A stretch of DNA of 64,000 nt from Congregibacter brevis (GTDB taxonomy: Bacteria > Pseudomonadota > Gammaproteobacteria > Pseudomonadales > Halieaceae), in assembly GCF_045689245.1 (NCBI RefSeq), contig NZ_CP136865.1:1550001-1614000 (forward strand), written 5' to 3'. Numbering within the stretch: position 1 is the stretch's first letter; every line of letters starts with the position of its first letter. Both the position numbers and the translations under genes were made by a program. Positions 18,512-27,487 of the stretch are shown here, in pieces. The notes beneath the pieces are model-generated. The model made no database searches and had not been told where the DNA came from. It was given only the letters and a program-made list of their open reading frames with translations.

Positions 18512-19357
18512 ATGAGTGATCATATTCTTAATGCAATGACTGTCGATGTCGAAGATTTTTTCCAGGTTTCTGCATTCGAAAAAAACGTGTCACGAACATC
18601 TTGGGACTCTACTCCGCTTAGAGTAGAGCGAAACATGGATCGCATACTCGATCTGTTCGGTCAGCACGATGTTAAGGCGACATTTTTCACTCTCGGCTGG
18701 ATCGCCGAGCGTTGCCCAAGTATGGTCCGACGGATCGTTGAAGAAGGGCATGAGCTAGCCAGTCACGGTTGGGAGCATGTGAGAGTTACCGAGCAAAATC
18801 CGGAGCAATTTCGCGAAGATGTTGTGAAGACCAAGAAATTCTTGGAGGACCTTGGGGGGCAGGGGGTTCATGGCTATAGGGCGGCGAGTTACTCTATTGG
18901 TGCCGGTAATCTGTGGGCGCATGATGTGCTGGCGGACAGTGGCTACAAATACAGCTCAAGTATCGTGCCGATAAAACATGACCTGTACGGTATGCCAGAT
19001 GCGCCTCGGTTCAAGTTTACGACGGCTAACAACCGACTGGTCGAAATTCCATTGACTACGCACCCAATCGCAGGAAAAAACATTAATTGCGCGGGTGGCG
19101 GGTGGTTTAGGTTGTTCCCCTATCCGTTTTCGAGGTGGGCATTGCGTCAGGTAAACAATAATGAGCGCGAGGCCGCCGTGTTTTACTTTCATCCTTGGGA
19201 GATTGACCCAGAGCAGCCACGTATTTCCGAGGCGAGCACAAAATCACGCTTTCGACACTACCTCAATTTGGCGAAGATGGAATCTCGGATATCACAATTA
19301 CTCAAGGATTTTCGTTGGTCGAGAATGGATCACGTGTTTTTTGCCGATCCCGAGTAG
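18512..19357 (+). CDS. XrtA system polysaccharide deacetylase
   Basis: 281 residues. The NodB domain starts NAMTVDVEDFFQVSAFE (metal Asp), continues with HELASHGWEH (the two metal His) and GYRAASYSIG, and the C-terminal part has FYFHPWEIDPEQPR typical of DUF3473. This is TIGR03006, probably N-deacetylation of hexosamines in the polymer. It has no signal peptide, like its relatives. It follows the barrel gene by three bases and closes the conserved core. Confidence 0.93.
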   Translation: MSDHILNAMTVDVEDFFQVSAFEKNVSRTSWDSTPLRVERNMDRILDLFGQHDVKATFFTLGWIAERCPSMVRRIVEEGHELASHGWEHVRVTEQNPEQFREDVVKTKKFLEDLGGQGVHGYRAASYSIGAGNLWAHDVLADSGYKYSSSIVPIKHDLYGMPDAPRFKFTTANNRLVEIPLTTHPIAGKNINCAGGGWFRLFPYPFSRWALRQVNNNEREAAVFYFHPWEIDPEQPRISEASTKSRFRHYLNLAKMESRISQLLKDFRWSRMDHVFFADPE

Positions 19358-19562
19358 CCTTGTCGGCTCCTGGATAGACGATCTGTGCCTGAAAGCGTCA
19401 GAAGACGGGCCGCTCCATATTGATCGAGGTTCGTCAGAAAGAAACAAATGCTGATGGGTTTTAAAAACGGCCGTTTGAGGACATGTGTTGCGCGGCGAAG
19501 GTGTGACTTTGTTCAATCGGTCGATAAAAAATTGCAATGATTCTCAGCAAGCGTAAAGCCTT

Positions 19563-20432
19563 ATGAGTAAAGTAAGGGCGAGACTAAGCAAGTACTTGTT
19601 TGTATGGCCTAGAGTTATGGTGGTAGCTGCACTGCGCCAGCTTTTTGGTCAAACCATCGCACTTGAAGGGAAGAGGATCGTGTTTGTAGGAGGGTTACAG
19701 CGATCGGGCACCTCTCCCCTTTATAAGGCCTTGTTGGCTGTGCCGGGGCGTACCGGTATTTATGGGACGCATGTGCCGGAGCAAGAGGGGCAGTTTTTGC
19801 AATCTGTTTATGAGCCCGACAAAAGTTTCGGGATCCTCTACGGTTTTGAAAGAGATTGTTATCTAAGTGAACGCGACACTTTTGATCCGGAGCGCGATCG
19901 ACTACGGCTATTAGCTGACTGGGGAAGATTCTGGTCACCGAAAGCTGATGTGTTTGTTGAGAAGACTCCTTCAAATATAGTCAGGCTGCCCTACCTGAAG
20001 GCTCTCTTCCCTGAGGGGGAGTTCATTGTCATTGTTAGGCACCCGCTCGCATATTCGCTTGCGCTGAAAAAATGGTCAGACGAACCCCTCCGAAGGATAA
20101 TCGAGCATTGGTTGATGGTCCACAAGACCAGTATCGAAAACCTTTTAAAGGTTGATGGTGTAACCGTTGTTCGCTACGAAGATATTTGTGACCCTAGTTC
20201 TGGCGCACGAAGCCGTTTACAACAACGACATGGAGTAGCTACAAGTGCCGATTTGTTTGCGGATCAGAATGTTAAATATTTTGAGACTTGGGGTGGTCTC
20301 CACCTTACCGCATTGTCGAATGATGACCGTATCGTCCTGTCTAATCGCTATGGTCAAGTCGAATCTGTATTCGGCTACAGTCTTGATGAGCCCTACGTGT
20401 TAGCCGAACCTCAATGGATGAAAGAAGCGTGA
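19563..20432 (+). CDS. sulfotransferase family protein
   Basis: 289 residues. The PAPS 5'-phosphosulfate-binding loop is GLQRSGTSPLY (44-54) and the 3'-phosphate-binding segment is VRHPLAYSLALKKW. FVEKTPSNIVRLP is also typical of the sulfotransferase-3 group. It likely sulfates a sugar in the repeat unit or a lipid carrier. The last 19 bases overlap the next sulfotransferase, so the two are co-translated. Confidence 0.85.
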   Translation: MSKVRARLSKYLFVWPRVMVVAALRQLFGQTIALEGKRIVFVGGLQRSGTSPLYKALLAVPGRTGIYGTHVPEQEGQFLQSVYEPDKSFGILYGFERDCYLSERDTFDPERDRLRLLADWGRFWSPKADVFVEKTPSNIVRLPYLKALFPEGEFIVIVRHPLAYSLALKKWSDEPLRRIIEHWLMVHKTSIENLLKVDGVTVVRYEDICDPSSGARSRLQQRHGVATSADLFADQNVKYFETWGGLHLTALSNDDRIVLSNRYGQVESVFGYSLDEPYVLAEPQWMKEA

Positions 20433-21250
20433 GCGGAGACTCTGGAAAGGGGCTAAAGCCGAATTTTATTGGTATCGGTGCACAGAGAGCCGCATCTACG
20501 TGGTTGAATCAGTGTCTTCGCCAACATCCGGAAGTATGTTTGCCGCGAAAGGAAATCCGATTTTTCAACTATGGCTATGAGGAAGGACTCGACTCTTACT
20601 TTCGTAACTTTGAGGGTTGTGAGGGGTGCAAGATAGTGGGTGAAATCACGCCGGATTACTATCATTCCTCGTTAGCGCTCGATCGCATGGCTAGGGATCT
20701 TCCTGGCATAAAGCTTATGTACGTGGTTCGTAACCCCATCGATCGCGCCTACTCTCAATATAAGCTTTACTTGGATCAGGGCGCGATTAAATCGCCCTCC
20801 TTTGAGTCGGCTTTAGAGCACCACCCTGAGTTAATAGAGTGGAGTATGCAAGGATCTGCTCTAAGGAACGTTTTTGAACGCTTTGATGAGAAAGATGTAT
20901 TAGTAGTTCTGTATGACGAAATTTTAAATGCACCAAGTGAAGTCTTACTACGCATATATAACTTCCTTGATATTGGCTGCGAGTTTGTCCCGGATGTGCT
21001 TAAAAAGCGTGTCAACAGAGTGGTATTACCCCGTACGCAACGTGTGCTTAAAAGGGTAGGGATGGGGGCGCTTATAGGATGGGTAAAGAAATTCCCTAGG
21101 CTTTCTGAATGGATTAAGGATAGTTTCTATTCGGGTGCCGGCGCGTCGTTGAAAGATGAGACTCGTCAGCTATTGAACGCAAAATTTCGGGATGACGTGG
21201 AACTTTTAGAGAACCTTGGTGGGTTTGATTTGCGGCATTGGAAGGTCTAA
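20414..21250 (+). CDS. sulfotransferase (heparan-sulfate NDST-like)
   Basis: 278 residues. The PAPS loop is GIGAQRAASTWLN (20-32), followed by PRKEIRFFNY and the 3'-phosphate segment YVVRNPIDRAYSQYK. It resembles the N-deacetylase/N-sulfotransferase-type domain family. Together with the gene before it, it points to a sulfated polymer. A perfect hairpin follows 18 bases after the stop. Confidence 0.87.
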   Translation: MDERSVSGDSGKGLKPNFIGIGAQRAASTWLNQCLRQHPEVCLPRKEIRFFNYGYEEGLDSYFRNFEGCEGCKIVGEITPDYYHSSLALDRMARDLPGIKLMYVVRNPIDRAYSQYKLYLDQGAIKSPSFESALEHHPELIEWSMQGSALRNVFERFDEKDVLVVLYDEILNAPSEVLLRIYNFLDIGCEFVPDVLKKRVNRVVLPRTQRVLKRVGMGALIGWVKKFPRLSEWIKDSFYSGAGASLKDETRQLLNAKFRDDVELLENLGGFDLRHWKV

Positions 21251-21267
21251 ATGTCGCCGCGACTACT

Positions 21268-21285
21268 GGCTGCCTTTTGGCAGCC
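21268..21285 (+). other. intercistronic hairpin
   Basis: GGCTGCC-TTTT-GGCAGCC is a perfect 7-bp stem with a tetraloop, lying between the sulfotransferase stop and the flippase start at 21305. No T-run follows, so it is not a standard terminator. It may affect mRNA processing or stability. Confidence 0.5.
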
Positions 21286-21304
21286 GCGTCCAGATGTTTA
21301 GCCT

Positions 21305-22780
21305 ATGACCGCACTAGTTATTCTGAAAGGCTCAACGCTTTTCACCATAACCAGACTTGTGCAACGCGCTCTTGGTCTGATAAGTCTTGTGGTACTCGCG
21401 CGGATACTTGCTCCGGAGGATTTCGGGCTAGTAGCTCTGGCCAGCATTTTTCTTGTTTTAAGTACGGATCTTTCTAGTTTAGGTTCAGAGCCATACTTGT
21501 TACAAAAGACTTCTGTTGAGGACGTTGATCTTCATACAGCTTGGAGCGTCTCGATTCTTGCCAAGTTTAGTCTTTTTGCACTTCTGGTGATTGCTTCGCC
21601 GGCTTTAGCGTCGATTTTAAACGAGTCCCGCTTGGCGTTGATTATACCTATCGCTAGTAGTGGATTGCTGATAAGAGCCTTCGCGAATCCCGCAGTTGTG
21701 CTGCTGAAGCGTAAGTTCCTTTACAAGAAGATTTTTGTGATGGGTGTACTCACAAAATTTATTTCAGTGACAGTGGTTATCGTCTTGGCCGTTAATACCA
21801 GGAGTTTTTGGGCCTTGATCGTTGGAGATTTGGTTGGAGCGGTTGTTTCAACCATACTTTCCTACGTTTTCGTTTCTGCTCGTATAGGCTTGTCTCTAAA
21901 GAATTGGGCTTCGCAGTGGGGCTACGTTCGCTGGGTGCTACCTCAGACTCTTCTGGGGTCGCTTAGAGGGCAGCTTGATAAATTTCTTCTCGGTAGGGTG
22001 TTGCCTGCTGAAATGCTCGGTGGATATCATGTTTCGCGCAGCCTTATTGATGTCCCGGCGGTAAACCTGCTTGGCCCTTTGTCCGAACCGCTACTGGCCT
22101 CATTTGCCCAGGTCCGTGACAGTGGCGACTGGATGAGGCGTCAATTTCGTGTCGCCTTTCTGGGCTTGTACAGCCTTGTTTTTCCTTTGATTGCCATATT
22201 TAATATTTTTTCAGACGAAATCGTGCAGGTAGTCTTCGGCGCAAAGTGGGCTGCTTTCGCGCCTATAACAGCCGCTCTGAGCTGGTCTTTTGTTGTGTGG
22301 GCCGGCGGAAACGTTCTCACTAAATACTGCCTCGCGACTTCACGGACACGGTTTTTATTTTTCTATACATGTCTGATGCTAACAACCATGACAATCGTCC
22401 TTCTTAGTGTCGGAGCAGGAGATCTCGTGGGTCTCGTTTATGCGAGAGTTGTGAGTGATCTCATAGTGTTTAGCGGGGTTTTTACCTATGTATCTATGAA
22501 GGACCGCGTTAACATGCCTCGTCTACTGGCACTTCTATGCATACCCCTTGCTTCGACCATTTTAAGCACTGGTTTCATGATGAGCTTTGACTCCGTGGGC
22601 GCCCCAACATCCGTCGTTTCACTCATTGTGCGGGTCAGTTTGCTTTGCGGTGTCTACGTACTCTGTCTGATCGCGATTTTTCAGGTTTTGAAGAAGTATG
22701 TGCCCGAGTGTGAGTTTTATGTGAAGCTTGCTCAGAGCGTGGTATCAGGCTGCGCCGCTGCCGTGAAAGAAAAGTTTTAG
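21305..22780 (+). CDS. polysaccharide flippase (Wzx/MOP superfamily)
   Basis: 491 residues with about twelve to fourteen hydrophobic helices and the LVVLARILAPEDFGLVALAS pattern of the polysaccharide-synthesis flippases (MOP superfamily). It should move undecaprenyl-linked repeat units to the periplasmic face. It lies between the sulfotransferases and the ligase/polymerase, as in Wzx/Wzy-dependent systems. Confidence 0.9.
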   Translation: MTALVILKGSTLFTITRLVQRALGLISLVVLARILAPEDFGLVALASIFLVLSTDLSSLGSEPYLLQKTSVEDVDLHTAWSVSILAKFSLFALLVIASPALASILNESRLALIIPIASSGLLIRAFANPAVVLLKRKFLYKKIFVMGVLTKFISVTVVIVLAVNTRSFWALIVGDLVGAVVSTILSYVFVSARIGLSLKNWASQWGYVRWVLPQTLLGSLRGQLDKFLLGRVLPAEMLGGYHVSRSLIDVPAVNLLGPLSEPLLASFAQVRDSGDWMRRQFRVAFLGLYSLVFPLIAIFNIFSDEIVQVVFGAKWAAFAPITAALSWSFVVWAGGNVLTKYCLATSRTRFLFFYTCLMLTTMTIVLLSVGAGDLVGLVYARVVSDLIVFSGVFTYVSMKDRVNMPRLLALLCIPLASTILSTGFMMSFDSVGAPTSVVSLIVRVSLLCGVYVLCLIAIFQVLKKYVPECEFYVKLAQSVVSGCAAAVKEKF

Positions 22781-22908
22781 TCGATGTGTTCAGTTTGGGT
22801 GTTGTTTGTGTGGCGCTGCGATTTTTCTTGTACACGTAGGTGTCTTTCGAAGGTATAGCCAGCCTGAAAAAAGACGCATAACTTTGAGGTGGTGGTCAGC
22901 GAGAATCT

Positions 22909-24240
22909 ATGGGTAGTGTTCTTCTAGTAGTACTTACCTTTTGCACCTGTGGTGTTTCTTTGGCGAGACCTTGGATAGGTGTCATTGCCTATTATTTGCT
23001 TGCGATTTTTTCTCCCCAAGGGATATGGCCTTGGGTCTTTCAAGGAAATGCCATCTCACAATACGTCGCAGTGGCTACGATTTTGGGATTGGTTTTGGCT
23101 GCGGTCAGAGGGCAGCTTCGCTGGGATAGAGTTCTGAACATTCAGTCGTTCGCTCTGATCTCCTTCTGGGCATTGATTCGCTTGTCGGATCTTGTATCGC
23201 CTATATCTCTTAGCGACATGCCTAGGGGAATGTTTGGGCCCGAGTTCGTGCTCTCCGTCCTAGACAAACTGGTGTTGTTTTATTTCCCCCTTGTATTGTT
23301 GATAGACGATAAGAAGAAGTTTAAATCGCTCTGTTTGGTTTTGGTCGGGACCTGTATCTACTACACATATTGGGCGAATGAAAGGTATCTATCGGGTGAG
23401 ATGTGGGCCTACACGCTCAATGGGCGTCTGCGCGGGCCCGGTGTTTATCGCGATGAAAATGCATTTGCGGTCATGTTTGTATGCTGTTTGCCGTTTTTGT
23501 TTGTTGTTGCACTGGAACTTCGTTCGAAATGGCTGCGATATGGCATTCTTCTATCGGCCGTTCCTTTGGGCTGGCATTCGGTTTTTTTGATTGCAAGTCG
23601 CGGCGCGCTGCTTGGACTAACACTGAGTTCATTGGCCATTGGCAGAATGTTTCGTTCTAAAACAATGGTTCTGGCATTAGGTGGGCTTCTTATATTGGCA
23701 GTACTCACTCAGGGCGGTGTGCTGCTGTCTCGTTCGACGGAAACAGTTGAAGTTAGAGCTCAAGAAGATCGCCCCCTTGATCCGCGGCTGGTGACTTGGA
23801 AGGCCGGCTATCTGGTTATGCTTGACTATCCACTACTCGGCGTTGGTGCTGAACGTTTTCAGTTGGTCGGGGCTGCTTACCTTCCACCCGATACCAAGCG
23901 TGTGCAGGTTATCCACAATACTTTTCTGCAGGTGGCTTCACAGTCAGGTATCCCGGCTGGACTGATCTATTTGTGGTTTTTTTACCGCGTTTTTTGGAAG
24001 ACCAGGACTCTGACAGATTCGAAGCGATTTGCATTGTGGCGCTACAAGTATGCGCTGGACGCGTCTTTGATTGGTTTTTTTGTTTGCGCGATTTTCCTAA
24101 ACCTACTGATTAACGAGTTTTTATATTTGTTGCTTGGTCTAAATCAGATACTTGATAACCAGACTGCACAGAGCAAACTGAATGATGATGAAAAGGTGGG
24201 TTTACGCTCGGTTAGTCCGAAGGTGGGAGTATCGCCTTGA
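22909..24240 (+). CDS. exosortase A-associated putative O-glycosylation ligase / Wzy-like polymerase
   Basis: 443 residues and about ten membrane helices. The N-terminus (LARPWIGVIAYYLLAIFSPQ) and the large periplasmic loop with RGPGVYRDENAF resemble the XrtA-locus ligase family TIGR03097, a branch of the O-antigen ligase/Wzy superfamily. It may polymerise the repeat units or transfer glycan to protein. Its last 29 bases overlap the end of the convergent glycosyltransferase gene. Confidence 0.82.
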   Translation: MGSVLLVVLTFCTCGVSLARPWIGVIAYYLLAIFSPQGIWPWVFQGNAISQYVAVATILGLVLAAVRGQLRWDRVLNIQSFALISFWALIRLSDLVSPISLSDMPRGMFGPEFVLSVLDKLVLFYFPLVLLIDDKKKFKSLCLVLVGTCIYYTYWANERYLSGEMWAYTLNGRLRGPGVYRDENAFAVMFVCCLPFLFVVALELRSKWLRYGILLSAVPLGWHSVFLIASRGALLGLTLSSLAIGRMFRSKTMVLALGGLLILAVLTQGGVLLSRSTETVEVRAQEDRPLDPRLVTWKAGYLVMLDYPLLGVGAERFQLVGAAYLPPDTKRVQVIHNTFLQVASQSGIPAGLIYLWFFYRVFWKTRTLTDSKRFALWRYKYALDASLIGFFVCAIFLNLLINEFLYLLLGLNQILDNQTAQSKLNDDEKVGLRSVSPKVGVSP

Positions 24241-25072
24241 AGTAAGCCCACGGCTGATAAAGAGTCTGTATGCCATTTACGGCAAGTATCTTTTTTAATC
24301 CTAGTCGCCGGATGTGTGGGGCAAGCTGCCTTACGTGCCGGGGTAAATCAAATGTGGAAGCACTGCGGCCTAACTGGTACAGAGCCTCTTGCTGAAAATG
24401 TCTTTCGGCGTACCGGCTAAATCGCCTGTGAAGAAGGCGCAACGTGGCTAGAGAGTAACCGAGGCGGGGAACCACCGGGCCCGTCGCAGGCAAAATTTGT
24501 ATACCCTTCTTACACTGCTGGGTGTCGAGACAGTCTGTTTCGATAATGTATGTGATAGCAGAATCATCGCCGATGAAGCCAACAGGCAACCTGAATTCTT
24601 TTTCCCTAATTGCGGTCAAAAATGCAGATGACAGCCCATACATTGCGCCAGCCAACCATCGATTGTCGCGCAGTTGGCAACGATAAGACTCAGATACGCC
24701 TATTGGCAGCGGCGAGGCCGCTGCATATTCGTCTGAGCTCCAGTGAGACTTAATGTAATCAATAGACCCGGCGGGTAGCCAAACGTCACCGTCCATAAAA
24801 AAATGATCAACGGAGGTGTCTATTTGTCCATGTACGTAGGTATTCCAGGCGTTTGCTTTATCAGCCAGCGGTATGTCTATTATATTAATGGCTAGCTCCG
24901 AGTCTGCTAGACCAAGAACAATAGAATGCGTCTCATCTGTAGAGCCGTTGATAACTACCGTGATTCGTAAATCCGATGGGTGGGCCGTTGCGGATTCAAT
25001 ACTTTTAATACAACGTTCGATATTGGCGGCCTCGTTGTACGCCATGATTGCGATGTGTATTTGCTCACTCAA
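24212..25072 (-). CDS. family 2 glycosyltransferase
   Basis: 286 residues with GT-A motifs (IAIMAYNEAANIERCIKS, TVVINGSTDET and the DxD-like MDGDVWL). The start is TTG at 25072 with AAGGGATGAG upstream. It converges with, and overlaps, the polymerase gene by 29 bases. It probably adds a sugar to the repeat unit; specificity is unknown. Confidence 0.82.
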   Translation of the reverse strand: MSEQIHIAIMAYNEAANIERCIKSIESATAHPSDLRITVVINGSTDETHSIVLGLADSELAINIIDIPLADKANAWNTYVHGQIDTSVDHFFMDGDVWLPAGSIDYIKSHWSSDEYAAASPLPIGVSESYRCQLRDNRWLAGAMYGLSSAFLTAIREKEFRLPVGFIGDDSAITYIIETDCLDTQQCKKGIQILPATGPVVPRLGYSLATLRLLHRRFSRYAERHFQQEALYQLGRSASTFDLPRHVRQLAPHIRRLGLKKILAVNGIQTLYQPWAYFKAILPPSD

Positions 25073-25135
25073 TGTCGTCTCATCCCTTTATTTTTGTAAC
25101 CCAGTTTGGGACTTTGTCTTCGGCGCTGCTCAGCG

Positions 25136-26185
25136 CTAATTCGACTTGGACCTTACTTGCACACGAATTTTTTCGATATTTCTGTCTAGGTAGCGACTCA
25201 TTGCCAGTGCGATACCCAGCGCTAACACAGTGGCGAGTATTAACGATAACAATCCTTCACTGGAGCGTCCGCGCGTTGGTGCATTGTAAAGTAAGTAAGA
25301 TACTAAAGCCCCCACCTGCCAGTGGATTAGGTACAAAGGATAGCTAAGATCCCCTAGGTACTTGTCGATTCGTTTCAGCCAATCAGGAGGCGCGTGCCAA
25401 TAAAGAGCTACGACCGTAGCCGTGGCCAAAATGATATTCAGATATTTACCGGCATCCAAAAGATAGGGCCTTGTTGGGTGCCAGAACATCAATGCAATTC
25501 CCGCAAACAACAAGGCGTTTGCGATGTAAGCCGCGACTAATAGCAATGCCGTACTACGGTTCTGCAGGCGCCCTAAGCTTTTCGCCTCTTTTCTAAAGTG
25601 GTAGGCCAGAGCTCCCAGCGCAAACGGTAGCGATGCCGCTGGTATGGCTCCATATCGGTGGTACCCATTGAGGTCAAAGATGTATGTCGCGGCATAGTAA
25701 GTAAGGCTCGCGGCCAGCCATACGGTAGTTCGTTTTATGGTTTTAGATGCGCCTAAGCCTATGGTGGCGTAAAAGATGAGTTCGATCGTGAGTGCCCATG
25801 TTGGAGGTGACAATCTGGGTTCGAACTCGGCAGGGAAATACGAGGGGTAAATCATCGATGCGTTTGCAAGGAACTGTCCTACGCTTTCTGGGAGAAAAAG
25901 CACGTCTTTGTATGCGCGGATGTAGACTTGGTCAGTGAGCAAGAGCAGGATTACTGTTATGCACAGTACGAACCAATATGCTGGGTAAAGCCGTAAAAAT
26001 CGGTTGAGGGCATACCTAGAGAGCCCCCGGGCACTGTAGCCGTAGGACTCTTGCATAATAGCGGTCATGAGGAACCCACTTAGAACGAAGAATGCATACA
26101 CCGCGTAACCTCCAATGACGGGTATGTCTACAAGGTGAAAGACCATCACCCAATACGCGAGCATCAATCTGAAAATCCCAAACAT
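25136..26185 (-). CDS. acyltransferase 3 family membrane protein
   Basis: 349 residues and about ten TM helices. The N-terminus FRLMLAYWVMVFHL holds the family His, followed by YAVYAFFVLSGFLM and RFLRLYPAYWF, the usual acyltransferase-3 signature. A second enzyme of this class after the one at 5271, so more than one acyl decoration is possible. It sits 63 bases upstream of the glycosyltransferase and is probably co-transcribed with it. Confidence 0.85.
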   Translation of the reverse strand: MFGIFRLMLAYWVMVFHLVDIPVIGGYAVYAFFVLSGFLMTAIMQESYGYSARGLSRYALNRFLRLYPAYWFVLCITVILLLLTDQVYIRAYKDVLFLPESVGQFLANASMIYPSYFPAEFEPRLSPPTWALTIELIFYATIGLGASKTIKRTTVWLAASLTYYAATYIFDLNGYHRYGAIPAASLPFALGALAYHFRKEAKSLGRLQNRSTALLLVAAYIANALLFAGIALMFWHPTRPYLLDAGKYLNIILATATVVALYWHAPPDWLKRIDKYLGDLSYPLYLIHWQVGALVSYLLYNAPTRGRSSEGLLSLILATVLALGIALAMSRYLDRNIEKIRVQVRSKSN

Positions 26186-26334
26186 AAGGTTCGCACTCTA
26201 CTTTGCATTAGGCACTAAATGAGTCGATCATCGAACTTCTAGCGCCTAAATTCTTGATTCAATAAAACCTGAGGTTGCCCCGTACGCATATCTTTCGCAC
26301 GCGGCCACGCTCCCTTCCTTTGCAGGTTGGTTCG

Positions 26335-27303
26335 CTACCCAAGCAAATTAATGCGCTGAAGTAGAGACTTGGCCGCCAATTTAGTGCGTAGAATCAAGGT
26401 TTCTATTGTGTGTGGCTGCGACGCTCCAAAGGCTCTAGCCGTTTCTAGTTGGTCCGTTAATATGAGATATTTGAACAGTTCTATGTTCCCGCGAGTGATC
26501 GCGTGCTGGGTTGCCGACGCAAAGCTCTCAGGTAGATCTCCGTCGCGTAGAAGTTGCTCCAGTATCTCGAGTCTACCTTCTTGATTTTTTTGAAATTCGC
26601 CTGAAAAGTTACCCAAGTGCTTCCGTATATTCACAAGAGGTTTGCTATGCATCGCACCAACACCGTGGGCCGCAATGCGTCTTGTGAGATGTGCATCCTC
26701 GGAGTGCGCTAAGTCCAAGTCCGTTCGAAAGCCACCTATGTCATCGTATAGCGATCTTTTGAAAATCAGTGCAGAGGGAAAGACAGGCTGAAACTGCAGC
26801 AAGGATAAAAAAAATGTTTTATCGTCCAGTTTTAGGCTGTCTTCCGCAGTATTGCTTGCGCCGATGATGCCCTGCATCCAGTTTTCCGGAGCCTCCGAGA
26901 GCTTGTCTGTCCCAACGGAGACACCGTTGACATCGATTAGCCCGAAGTTGCTAAACCAATAGTTAATGTTTTTGAACATCTCAAGATCAGCAGTAAATGT
27001 AGCGATGTAATCGCTGCTCCAAACATCATCGCTATCGCAAAGAGCGATCCAGTCACCAGAGCACTGCTGGATGCCATTATATCTTGCGGCGACTTGGCCA
27101 TTATTAGGCTGATAGATTACCTTGAGTTGTGAGTGTGTTTCTGAATTGAGCATGCTGGAGGTGTGGTCCGTGCTGCCGTCGTCAACAACAATCACTTCAT
27201 GTGGTTCATGAGATTGTGAAAAAATGCTGTTCAATGTGATTCGAAGAAGATCTGCTCGATTGTAGGTTGGCACAATCACGCTGATGAGGGGGCGGGATTC
27301 CAT
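26335..27303 (-). CDS. family 2 glycosyltransferase
   Basis: 322 residues. GT-A signature VIVPTYNRADLLRITLNS, EVIVVDDGSTDHT and ALCDSDDVW (DxD), then an acceptor region with AHSEDAHLTRRI. The C-terminal 90 residues are helical. A stand-alone gene with gaps of about 150-185 bases on either side. Confidence 0.87.
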   Translation of the reverse strand: MESRPLISVIVPTYNRADLLRITLNSIFSQSHEPHEVIVVDDGSTDHTSSMLNSETHSQLKVIYQPNNGQVAARYNGIQQCSGDWIALCDSDDVWSSDYIATFTADLEMFKNINYWFSNFGLIDVNGVSVGTDKLSEAPENWMQGIIGASNTAEDSLKLDDKTFFLSLLQFQPVFPSALIFKRSLYDDIGGFRTDLDLAHSEDAHLTRRIAAHGVGAMHSKPLVNIRKHLGNFSGEFQKNQEGRLEILEQLLRDGDLPESFASATQHAITRGNIELFKYLILTDQLETARAFGASQPHTIETLILRTKLAAKSLLQRINLLG

Positions 27304-27487
27304 ATATGCACCTTGACTGTTAATTGCTATGTTTGTCGGCCTTGCCCACTATTGGTGCTACCCGAATCTACCAATGGCGTTACAAGTAAGTAACTTCGGA
27401 ATTGCCCAAAAGCCCTGAAGTTGTTTTTCCGATCAGGACGGTCGTGACTTACTTAGAATATCTTTGGGCCCACTGATCATACTATGC

